From Rusavskia elegans (Eukaryota > Ascomycota > Lecanoromycetes > Teloschistales > Teloschistaceae): a stretch of 64,000 nucleotides of DNA. The stretch spans positions 1 through 64,000 of the forward strand of contig SAUG01000104.1 of NCBI GenBank assembly GCA_011316305.1, in the 5' to 3' direction. This document shows, piece after piece, positions 41,316-52,593 of the stretch; position 1 is the stretch's first letter, and every line of letters begins with the position of its first letter. Position numbers and translations under genes: made by a program. Below the pieces are notes generated by a model. That model searched no databases. It was not told where the DNA came from and saw only the letters and a list, made by a program, of their open reading frames with translations.

Positions 41316-41563
41316 GTTTGTGATGCTTGCGGTGGGTTGATGTAGTAGTGTGTTTAGTTAGGGTGGAAAGTGCGGACACTAGATGGGAGATCGCTCTAGA
41401 GATGAGATGATGACGTAGGTGGGAGATGTAGTCGACTCAGCATCCTTGGTTAGTACGCTATTCTCCTTTTCCTGGATCTCATGCCACTATTCGTTCCCGG
41501 AAAACGTATCACATCGATCTGCAATACAAGAGTCTCTATAGAGTGTTTTTAGAACTTGTTCGC

Positions 41564-44500
41564 TCATCTCATGTCGCCCGATCTGCGCCGAGTGAGACTG
41601 GGGCTATCTCCACCAGAATTCCTGGTCTTCCGTTGGCCTATTTCAGCCCCTGGAGATCTGTCCCTTAACATGAAACTCGGTGGCAGGCCTAGTGTTGGTA
41701 TGCTGCTCTCCATTAGTGGCGTCCCATTTTGAGATGTAGATGGTGGAGGCATCGCGGCTGTCTTCACGACATTGGTGTAGAAAGCATCTAGAGCTTCAGC
41801 ATCTGCGCAGAAATCTTCGAACTCCTTCTTGATACGTTCAGGTATTGCGAATGTTGAAGGTGCCTTGGTGGTTGGCGGAGCTCTTGGGTCGGCTGCCGCG
41901 CGGACCGGAGGTGACGCATAGGGTGAGATTCGAGGTGAACCACGATGATTCCCGCTGCGAGCAGATGAAAATCTGTTAGACTTGCCAGGGCCTTCTTTTC
42001 CCGGCGTCTCTTCCGAACGTGCAGGCGCAGCATCCTGGGCACCGGGGCTGCGGTCATTGTACAGTCTGTTGGCGAGGAGAAGAAAGTCACCTCCATTGGT
42101 GATCTGGGCAAGCACCGTCCCCGAGCGGTGCACGTACTGAGGATACCTGTAGTCTGGTTTACCCCATGAATAATTGACATCCACATCCGCAGGGAAGTCG
42201 CTGGCTGCCTCGAAGTCGAGAATGAACTCGAATCCCTTCATGATCTCTTTCTGATAGTAGTGCTTTTCGATCTTTCGCTGAGGAGTGAAGCTCGTTGCAT
42301 CCAGGAGCATTGTTGGAGGATGTTCCAGCGGCGGACTTCTCGCAAGTTTGACAAGAGTTGGTGCTCTGAAAGGATGCATGCTCGTGATAGCTGATGCTTC
42401 AGCCAGTGGAACTTCGACTAATTTAAGCCCAAACCTTTCAACTGATGCAGCCCAGGAAACGATGGCATCCTCTATGAGTTTTGACGTCACATTGAGCCAA
42501 TCGATACGAATGTGATAACAATTATCAGGGTTGTGAAGCCGGTCGTAGTGCAATGTGATCAGCTCAGGCCGGTATGACCTCTTGCGGTGGTCGACGTCGT
42601 AAAGTAGTGATTTGCTGAGTGCGATACCGAGCTGCCTGCGCTCGTCCGTAGGGGCCGACGAGGCATACTCGCGACCATTTCCCGCAGAGCTGGAACGAGA
42701 GCCAGGTTCTTTTGGCGATTCTTGTCCGGGGCCTTCTGAGATCGGTGTCGAAGGGATCGATTTGTCTGCTGCTCGTCTTGATCCAAACCAGCTATTCCGT
42801 GACTCCGGTCGAGCAGAGCGGTAGTCGCTTGCAATTTGATAGAAGTAATTGCCGTCACGGAAGGTATGTCGGCCTTTCACATGCACGAAAAGACCGTTCT
42901 GCATCAAGTCATTACCAAGTTCAACTGCTTCTTCCCTGGACTCCACATCCCGGAAATTCTGCAGCAGCCATGAGGTAAGTTCGAACCCAATGAAGCAATT
43001 GTAGTGCAGTATCAAATGCCATCTCCTGTCCATCATTCTGACCCCCTTTTCACCTTGAATCGTTTGAGCAAGCAGTGGAAGATTCAAGTTTGATCTTTGG
43101 AAGAGCTCGGACTCTGGTAGAAGCTGTACGGGCTTCCCAGAAGACACCTCTTCGCCTATGTTGTCCTTCTCAGTGGCAACGATATCGGAGGGATTCTTCG
43201 TTTGGTAGATGATGTCTAGAGGGTTGTCGTCTTTCCGTCTCCGTGTAGAAGAAGCCTGGAATCGCCGTTCCGAAGGTAATACATGGCGATAGCGTTGCCA
43301 CATCTGAGTTAATTTCTTGATTCCTTCAAGCCGGAGTTCCTCTTCTGTGTCCTCACTGCGGGAAGGGAATGGAAGCTGTGTACTAGAAGCAGGCGGAACG
43401 GGGATGAGGACTAATCTCGCCCGCCATGACCGTATGTTCTGGTCCTGTTTGTCCGAGTCCAGTTTCTGATTGCCAGCTATGCGAGAATCGAGCAGGTTCC
43501 AGTCAAGCTTGGGCTGCCTGGAGGTAATTGCTATGCTCTGCATAGCGTAGTCGTCTGCCAGCATAGTACGCACCATAGGCTGATATGTCTCGGACTTGAT
43601 ATCGGCCACTTTGGTCTGAGCAGTGATTGACCTACGGGTCATGCACTCTACTTCCACGTGGCCAACTTCAGTTGTCGAAATCTTTTGGATCATACTGCCC
43701 TTAGTCATGATGATTACCATGTCCGTTTGAGACAGTCGATCGTCATCGAAAACGTCGAAGTTTTCGGAGTTTGGCAGGTATAAAGACTCTGCGAGCCGTA
43801 AACCAACGACTACTTGGAAGCCTTGCGAGAAGCGGAAAGCCATCATCTCTCGAATGAGCCAATGATGACGAGAGCGGGGATGCTCGAGCAACTCATCGTC
43901 TCGAGGAAGGTTGAGTTTATATGTTGATGAATCATAACTGGTCGCCAGCTCTTCAGCAGAAGGAAAGACTTCGGTAGTTAATGGTACAGCGGCTGGAGAA
44001 CACAGAGATTTCCATTTCATCTTCGAGGCCCGTAGTTTTCTGGGAAATATATGTTGCCAGCGGCCCAGGCGGGAAGTAGAATCTGAGTCGGTTTGATGTG
44101 GGTTCGATGGGTTGATAACGGTCAACCACGGAGCAAGAGCCGTCATTGGCGAAATCTGTTGATTGCGCGTTGGTGTGACCGCCTGCGACAGGAGACCGTC
44201 CGGTTGCTGAGGGTCCTGAGACATACGAAAGGAATCACTTCGCTCAGGCGCCATGGTCGAGTTATTATTTCGGCCTTGGAAGTGCAAATCTTTAGAAGAT
44301 ATTCGGATCTCTGTAGGATGTCGTATCGGTATTGGTCGGGCAGAAGAGGTACCGCCACTGAACTCGGCCAGGTAGGCATCTGCCTCTACTGTGCCTGCTT
44401 GTCGGATCGATGGTTTCGAATTTAGGAGACCGGTAAGAGTACCACTCGACTTCTTTACCGCACGATGCTGGTGATCTTCTGTCGGATTTGCATGCTCCAC

Positions 44501-47076
44501 AGAGATTCCTGTGCTTGCAGTGGCCTTGGACGTACTGGCGCCAAATCCTCGGAAGCCGAGACTGGTTCTTCGTGAGAGCTTAGGCGCTTTCGGAAGAAGC
44601 GTGGAGGGTGGAGTGGTAGTGTGACTGTTTGAAGGACTAGCTAATTTCAAGACGCCTGTCTTATCCTTTGGAGCTGTATTTGATAAACTCGGATGAGTTC
44701 TATCTCGCAGTTTGCCTGACTGTTCAGTGCCCGCAGAGGTCTGAAATCCGGAAACTGGAGTCAGGCGATTATGCTGTTGCTCCCCCTCTACTGGCGATAT
44801 AGTGGAAAGAGGTGGCTGGCCGTCAGTCGCAGCTGCAAGTCGCAGCCTTGGATGACAGAACAAGGTTTCATCGTAATCGTCCATCCACCGATATTGAGGC
44901 CTCTTGCTCATTTGCAGAAAATTGTTCCTTGACGTGACCGAGCTCGCTGGAGTTTGGAGCGATCCTCCAGCAGGTTGCCGAAACATAGAGTCTCCATGAG
45001 ATGACTTACGTCGACCATTGGGAGGAGTCGAAAGAGGCAATGAGCCAGGGGCTGTAGACTTGCGGTCTCTTCGAAGGGTGAACTTCGAAAGGAGTGGCAG
45101 GCGGATCTGATTTAGTGAATTCTCCATGACACCCATCATCTGAAGCTCGTACATTCGCGCTCTCGGTACGAATGGCTTACGGCGTAGTTGACCGTGCAGG
45201 GTCAGACGATGGCCATTTCCAACATGTGAAAAGGGAAAAGGGCTGTTGCCTTCATTTGTGGGCGTCCAGAAAGAAACATCAACCCAGTGCGGAATACCAT
45301 ACTTCCAATCCTCACCCTGAAGATCTTGTCTAGCTCCGTATTTCGATAACATCTCGTCACCTTCCCGATAGTTGCGACTAGTGATTGGCTCACCCTCTTT
45401 CTCTAATTGGCGACTCATTCGGCTTTCCAACGACTCTTTGTGGAGTTGCGGGCTCTCGTTCAATCCCCGAGGCAAGCATTGTGGAGTCGGACGGTATTTG
45501 AATAATGGGACCGAGTGAAGGGGAAGCCGGGACAAACATACAAGATCAATGCCCACTCCGTTCTCAATCAGATTGTCCGTTGTGGTCGTCAGCAAATTGT
45601 AATCCACCTCGAATATTCCAGTACCGGGAGTGATGACTATGACTGAGACTCCAGTGCGGACCAGATCACGATCAATGTAATCACAAGAGAATTGGGAAGA
45701 AGCCAGGTTGACCGCTTCCAAGATATTACCACGCAATGCAGGAGAGGGGCTGCCAGAGATGGCGTGAGAGGGCACACCTTCCGAAGTTTCCGGAGGGGCC
45801 TCGCTGGTCATTGTGGAGTCTGAAGTGCAAGTATGAATGGAAATGTCTTTCAGGAACACTCTGAACTCCCTCTTGAGCTGCACGAGAATCTCCGACCACT
45901 CGGCACTTGGCATGTCGCTAACAACGACACGGTAGAAATCCCGTCGTGAGGCCGCGCCAGCAGAGGTTTTATCTGTGACAATCCTTCCAAAGGTGGGTAG
46001 GCCCGTTTGCTCTGCTGGGCTGAACTCGAGTCTCGTGAACATGACTATCGTCACCAAGTGGCGGGCCTTGATCCTCTGCCAACGCTTGAAAAGATCGGGT
46101 AGGAAGCCATTGACAACCTTATCGAACATGATCTCTCCAGTTCCGTCGGCATCAAAGTCCCACATCTCCTTGGACATTTGGATGAACAAGACGTAGCGAG
46201 CAGACTCGCTGCGAAAGATTGGCTTGGTCGCGGCGAAGAACAAGGCCGATGGTACCTTTCGGCCTCGGATGTAGATGGCCTTGATGGCAACCTTGATGGT
46301 ACCCATGAAGGACAGACGTTGACCTTTGTGGACCACTTTCCCAGCTAGCTCTGAGACGGCAAGACGCCACATATCGCCTCTCGACAGGTATTCGTCCCGG
46401 AATGCGATCTCAACATGAGAAGCTCGATGATCATTGTGATCGATCTACGACCAGTCTGTGCTCAGCTTTGTTCGGTTATTAGCCCGTGCTTTTCTTACCG
46501 TAGACACCACGACCCGAGCATGGGCTTTTAGACCACACCTTGTCGCGTCGCTGGAGCTGATGGAGATCTAAGAAGGATCAGTGTTGACAGGTAGCACCAA
46601 GATACAGCACTGAAGATGCAGACCTGTACGCCAGGGCTTTTGGTTATCATGTCTGGATCCATGGGCTCCGCAACGAAGAGATGTTTGCTCTTGCCGTCAC
46701 GCCGTTCTGAAACCAGCGATCCTCGCGAAGTGAACTCAATATCACCATTGGGGGAATCCTCCTCAACGGCCAGATCGATTTCTGATGCAGCTGCAATGGT
46801 GATAGGACTTCCACTGCCAATGCTGTTTCTTGGAAAGGCACTGAGATCAAACAGGGCAATCGAAGCCGTTGAAGAACCATCATGAACCCCCAAGGTGAAG
46901 ACTTTCCGGTTTGGTTGATCAGACAGCTGTAGAGTGTTGTCCCAAAGGGAAGATTGAAGATCTCCATGTATCGAAATGTCCGTATCAGGTTGCTCATTTG
47001 TTGAGGTCACTTGACGCAGGGAGGAATAACGGGTTGGTCCATGAGCGGCGCCCTGATTCTCCGAGTGGGAGAGCAT
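41564..47076 (-). CDS. IML1: Iml1/DEPDC5 subunit of the SEACIT/GATOR1 complex
   Basis: Three exons (46624-47076, 46499-46567, 41564-46444) give 1800 residues in one frame, the size of fungal Iml1. Iml1 is the catalytic GTPase-activating subunit for Gtr1/RagA and turns TORC1 down when amino acids are short; it acts at the vacuole. The short middle exon and third exon restore the family signature VEIAFRDEYLSRGDMWRL. Next comes the conserved Iml1 domain: GKVVHKGQRLSF, VLFIQMSKEMWDFDADGTGE, FLPDLFKRW, and FEVDYNLLTTTTDNLIENG. A DEP domain (about residues 1305-1375) has WHLILHYNCFIGFELTSWLL. The C-terminal region contains LHYDRLHNPDNCYHIRIDW and FEFILDFEAASDFPADVDV. ATG 47076 is the first ATG. A good acceptor (CAATTGCAG) ends at 47091, so a leader intron or upstream exon is possible. 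Confidence 0.9.
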
Positions 47077-47979
47077 GTAAGTCACCAAGTCTGCAATTGG
47101 TACAGAGGCAGCAAGTCTTGATCAAGGCTGACAAAGACGAGACGAGGTGTGTCTGGGCAAAGCCGGCATGTGGGGAACGACATGGCGACAAGGTGGGCTA
47201 CAAGAGGCTCGAAGTGTAGGCATTCAGTTTCATGAGAGATGAAACACAACCGCCGGTACTCTAGGTTTCAACTGTTCAGAGCCTGGAGGCTGATATCCAG
47301 AAGGTATTGAACAGCAATAATGGGAGCTTGAGGTAAGGGAGTTGAACGCACGTGATGTATCAAGATGAAACCCTAACACTATTCCTGTTTCAGCCTCGCG
47401 TAAGGGTCTGTGACGTCTGCTGGATGGGGATCAAGATTTCACCGACACTCCAGATGTCTGGAGAGATGACACGCTGGCAGAAATAGTCGGTCTCATCAGT
47501 CAATCACACAACACCGGAAATCTGACAGCACGCTCGCCGTGACCTCGGTTGCCAATCACGACGCCAAATCTTGGAAGAATTACCTTAGCGGCCTCTCCAA
47601 AAAGCTTGCTCGTGCTTGTTTCTCTTTCCGGCTTGGCTGAGGTGGCATCCGTGAACAAGGATCGTTGAAACGGGCATTTCTCACAAGGTCGCACACAGTC
47701 TGCCTCATAGCAGGATCGCTGGCATCATCACTCACAAGTCACAGCATATATTTACCTGCCCCTCCCTCAAGCTTAAGAGCAACAAACAATTTCCAATCAT
47801 CCAACACTGCGCTGCGGCTTCCCGCCATTTGGCCCCCAAAACTCTCAGCCTTCAGCCCGACACCAAGCAATTCCAAGCACCACCAAGCACCATACTAAAA
47901 GTGGGTGGATCCTCCAGGCGCCACTTTCCGTTGTCTGCTTTTCTGCTTGCGCTTTGTTTACAACAGGCCCAAACTAATC
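47077..47979. promoter_or_regulatory. Divergent promoter between IML1 and the Ca2+/H+ exchanger
   Basis: A 0.9-kb gap between two divergent starts. On the minus strand a splice acceptor just before the IML1 ATG suggests a leader intron. No gene or specific factor site is identified. Confidence 0.45.
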
Positions 47980-50100
47980 ATGTCTACAAGTACAGCGACC
48001 CATTTATCCCTCAGCGAGCGCATTCGCGCCGCTGCCTACCGCCCCCTTGATCAACCATCATGCGTACGTGGTCTTGTCCCCAAACCCGCGTCGCCGGCCT
48101 CTGACTTTCCCACCAGACAAGTACCGCTCATACGCCCACCAGCAGGCCTGGTATCAACAGGACGGGGAGTCGACCAATTTCAACCCTTGGGGCAAACGGA
48201 AGGCCCCCGTTTCGACCCTGACCGACAACGATGAAGAGAACGCACACCGCACTCGAACCAACCAGTCCGACAACCAGGTCCTGTCGTCAGTCGAGCTTGA
48301 CAGAAGATCACAGAATCGGAATGACTTCCCAGCACCGCCGCATTCCAGCTCCATGCCCGTGCAGAGCAGCAAGGCTCCATTCCCGCCAGAGAATGGGCAT
48401 CTTGAGTATCCAGCGGAGACGAAGAAGAGTGCGGATTCGGGAACAGCTACCAGCAATACCATCATCCCGGAAGATGAGCCTGTCATTCTGCCCGCTAAAT
48501 CGGCAGACGAGGGACCAAGGAAACGCAAATTCGGTGGCATTCTGGGAAAGTTCCGTGGGAAAGGACGACAAGACGAGGAATTGGAACGGACGGCCACAGG
48601 ACGATCAAAGCTGCCAAAGCAGAAATTCACCTTCGTGGGCCAGCTGAAAGCCACGCTCTTCTGTTCACCTATCAACGTCCTGTTGGTGATGGTGCCAGTC
48701 GGTATTGGTGTTCACTTCAGCAACGTGAGCCCAATTGGGATCTTCGTCATCAACTTCATCGCCATTATACCCTTGGCTGCTATGTTGAGCTATGCTACTG
48801 AGGAGCTTGCCTTGCGCACCGGGGAGACTTTTGGTGGTCTTTTGAACGCAACCTTTGGGTCAGTATTGAATCTGTCCGACGAAGACACCTCTCCGGCTGA
48901 TCTTTGAATAGCAATGCCGTGGAATTGATCGTATCGATCCTTGCCTTGACACAAAAGAAAGTTGACATCGTTCAAGAGTCCTTGATCGGCAGTATACTCT
49001 CCAACCTGCTCCTGGTCATGGGAATGTCCTTTTTCTTGGGTGGTCTCAATCGTGTCGAGCAACACTTCAATGTGACCGTTGCGCAAACAGCCTCCAGTTT
49101 GCTCGCCCTTGCTATCGGCAGTCTCATCATCCCAGCGGCGTTTGAGGCGTATGCGGCCAATGATGGCAGAGGTGAGCCCCTCCTTCGTTGCTGGTTGAAG
49201 AAATCTACTGATCTCGTTCTCCAGACCCTATCCAGGAGGTCAATGTAACCAAATTGTCACAAGGAACCGCGGTATTGCTCCTGCTCGTCTACGCTGCGTA
49301 TCTCATATTCCAGCTTCGGACCCATATTGAGATGTACAATGCTCCAAGCCGCAAGGGGGATAAGAGAAAGCCCAAACCTGGCGCAGGCGACGCGACCAAA
49401 GGGTTGGCTCAGATTGGTGAGGGCATTGCTACTGGTATCGGAGGTGCCAACACGCAAGGGACACCGATGAGAGAGCCCATGGAAGAAAAGGAACAGCCGC
49501 AGCTCCATCTGATAACCGCACTGTTGACTCTGGGCATTTCGACTGCGTTTGTCGGCATCTGTGCCGAATTCATGACCGACGCCATTGACCCAGTTACCAA
49601 ACCGTGTGGACCCTTGCCTCGAACGTTCGTTGGCCTGATCCTGCTTCCTATTGTTGGCAATGCTGCCGAGCATGCGACTGCTGTCACGGTGGCTATCAAA
49701 GACAAGATGGACTTGGCTATCGGCGTAGCTATTGGCTCAAGCATGCAAATTGCCCTACTGGTCATTCCTTTCGTCGTGATTCTTGGCTGGATCATCGGCA
49801 CGCACAATCCTGACATGAACCTGGCCTTTGACGCGTTCCAGGTCATTATGTTGTTCGTCTCCGTACTCTTGGTCAATTATCTCATACAAGATGGGAAATC
49901 GCATTGGTAAGACTATCATCATCCCTACCACCGGTCTCTCATTAACATCTTACAGGTTAGAAGGCGTTCTTTTGCTTGTTCTGTATATGATCATCGCAGT
50001 CGCCGCTTGGTACGTATCGAATTCATTCATGATAGCTTAAGTGCTCATTTACTATAGGTTCTACCCCGACCAGGGCCTTGTCACAGAATGCCCCAAGTAA
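47980..50100 (+). CDS. VCX1: Vacuolar-type Ca2+/H+ exchanger (CAX family)
   Basis: Six exons; exons 3-6 (48912-49171, 49225-49906, 49956-50009, 50058-50100) and the end of exon 2 (48858) are phase-consistent. The product is about 620 residues. CAX exchangers pump cytosolic Ca2+ into the vacuole using the proton gradient. Both signature alpha-repeat motifs are formed: [14 protein letters not shown], created exactly by splicing exon 2 to 3, and [15 protein letters not shown]. About ten membrane segments begin with [18 protein letters not shown] hydrophilic N-terminal extension of about 200 residues precedes them, as in other filamentous-fungus members. Exon 1 (ATG 47980) to exon 2 is ambiguous: donor GTACGT at 48064 is strong, but the phase fits only an AAG acceptor at 48121, or a weaker donor at 48074 with CAG at 48116. 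Confidence 0.88.
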
Positions 50101-52593
50101 AGGCAACGCATTTTGGCGTAGCAGCCGAACTATACGTTGGCTATTTGATCACCAAGTTCGATCGACATGGCCGTTGACATTCCTACACTATTACCAGCAG
50201 CTATAGTACCCACTTTCTTTTCTTTTAGATCCAGAGCTTGCAGACAGTCGGAGGCTTTCTTCGACTCCGGAGATATTCACTTCAGGCAGCATTTGTTAGG
50301 TATGCTTTGGCGTTGGTCCTCTCAAAGGAGCCGAGACGAATTTCCTTGTCCACGACCATGTAAAACATCTGAGATCAGGCAGATCTTTCTTTGGGCGCTG
50401 CTGTTTGCGAATCCTCTGGCCAGCCCAGGGTAGGCTGGTTCCAGGCGCAGATTAGGAAGCAAACATGCATTACATTGAGATATCAGGTTTGCAGATTGGT
50501 AATCGTTTGTAGGTGCCAATCTTACACATGCCTTGTTTATTCTTCATGGCTGTTTCGTTCTGTGCTTGATCGCCCTTCCCAATGGATTAGCCGCACGGGC
50601 CATGGATTAAGCGCGGTCGGGTATCTCTAAATTCACCGCTGCTCGACCATCAATCTCGCATAGAGTTGCAATCATGGGACCAGGACTTTACGTTGGAATA
50701 TCATCCTATCTCGCGGCTGCTTCCATCATTCTTGTGTTGGTGGCTCGTGTGTTTCCTCTCCCATCCGAGATCATAGACTTTGTACCCTGTGAGATACCCT
50801 GATGAGATGAAGCAAATCCAACCCACCCATCTATGGGGAAATGCAGAGGCGGCTACAATGGGTTTCCGCCGCTCGTTACCAAGAAGCCGACGCTTTCATG
50901 GCGGAACGACAATGGGCTTCCGGCCTCTTGGATGAGGACTTGGAGACACTGAAAATGATCACTCCACTAAGTTTATGTCGCGCCCAGCGATCGTGTGGTA
51001 TTGGGATGATGGCATCTCTTGCCAGCTAACCTAGTGCCTCTCCTTCCAAAAGGGTTAGACTTCGACTCTCGTACGACTTCGACATGATTTTTTTCGACAG
51101 ATCTCAAAAAAGCGCTGCCCCGGAAGAGGAGACTCTAGTGAATCTCTCAGAACACTACCGGCATCAGCGTCAGGACTTCGCTCTTCCTCCGTCGGCCTTT
51201 CCATCCCCAGAGCACACTTCCGGCAGGCTCATGGAAGGCCAAGGCTGGCCATATTCGTGAGGGCTGCCCTCCGGCGTTACTACTTCGCACAGCCATGGCT
51301 ACGAAAAGCCGCCGTTCTTGCAGCTGACTACATTTACTACATCTTCTACCGCATCTCCCTAGCACCTCTAGATTCCAAGACTCATCCTCCGTTGCTTCTG
51401 TCTTTAAAGCTTAGACTACGAGCAGTTTCTGGTGTTACTACTCCGGCAAACCCACGACCACAAAGCGCTCCTTTCTTCCTGGATCTACAACTTCTTCCAC
51501 CCCAGGCTCCATCACCTCGGCACTCTAAGACTGTTTCACTTCTCTATCAGTCTTCGAGACTGAGATCACTAGCTGGGTCTGGCGCTAATACTTCGCCATA
51601 ATTACTGCTACTGGAAGCCGTCTTTCCTTCTATATCTACATCTTCCTTTACCCTGTCCCCCATCGCCTCCAGAACGCATCCTTCGTTCTTTCAATCTTCG
51701 AGACTGGCGCTACTACTTCGGCATAACCACGGCTATAAAGAAGCGTCTCTTCTTCCCAAATCTACAACCTCTTCTTCCACACCTTCCATCACCTCTACAC
51801 TCCACAATCCATCCATTGTTCTTTCGGTCTTCGAGACTTTGACTACTTCCTACATAATACGAGGAGTATTCTACAGCAATTGACCAACCAACCTGCCTTC
51901 ACACTCTTTCGCCTAAGAAGTTCAAACCTCAAATCGACCCCTGGACTAGCTTGCCTTCTTGAGCGCTCGGATCTACAAGCGCTCTTGCTCTTCTGTTTGC
52001 ATTTTGCATTCACTTGCTAGCACCACCACAAGACGGTTTATCGAGCATATGAACGTGTCCTGTGTCGCTGCAATCTGAAAGGTATGTCCTGCCGTCAGTC
52101 ACATTACAGTCCCGTCATCGGATTTCTAAGACCCTCTTCGCTCCAATTCACGTAGCCTTTTCTTGCACAACCATTCCACTTCCTGTGAGATACCACATCT
52201 TCGCAAAGGCTGCAAGATCTCCGATTGCTTCAGTCATACATCCGTACCTGCATCACAGAAACCCGTACACTTGTTCTATCGAATCGTAACTCCTCTCATC
52301 CCACCCTTGGACAGGTACTCTTCCCCGTTCACAACTTATCCAATGTCCACGTCTCATCACTGAACTTCTTGCTTCGTTCCTTCCTACTTCTTGAAATTCA
52401 TTCTTGATACTTCTTCATTCAACTCACATCTGCTAGTAAACTTTAGCCTCACTGCTACTGTTGCAGCGCATTTCAACTTGGCAACTTTCACGTTCGCCTC
52501 ACTTTCTCCGTTCACCCGCATCTGGCCAATGGTCTTCAACCATCTTGACTGCCTCGCCCAGTGATCAGGCAGATTGCTGCCACCATCACAATC
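50101..52593. other. 2.5-kb gap with a degenerate tandem repeat
   Basis: No gene can be supported. The middle (about 51270-51855) is a degenerate tandem repeat. The last 700 bases are the CT-rich leader and promoter of the SNF2 gene. A 114-codon frame at 51257-51601 is a translation of the repeat and shows no domain. Confidence 0.55.
51273..51855 (+). repeat. Degenerate tandem repeat, units of about 125-160 bases
   Basis: The phrase GGCGCTACTACTTCGGCATA recurs in variants at 51273, 51431, 51581, 51706 and about 51836. Other phrases recur in the same order between them: TCTACAACTTCTTCCAC, CCATCACCTC and TTCTTTCxxTCTTCGAGACT. About 4.5 diverged units are present. It ends some 740 bases before the SNF2 start. 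Confidence 0.7.

Noticed and set aside
40830..41345. Glycine-rich plus-strand frames opposite the hypothetical protein at 40521-41315
   Set aside because: They are antisense low-complexity shadows; the minus-strand frame is longer and ends in folded-looking sequence.
47665..48050. Plus-strand frames upstream of the exchanger ATG
   Set aside because: They lie in the leader and do not match the transporter; the spliced model from 47980 explains the region.
51257..51601. 114-codon frame over the tandem repeat
   Set aside because: The frame is interrupted in later repeat units, so it is not a maintained coding repeat at present.
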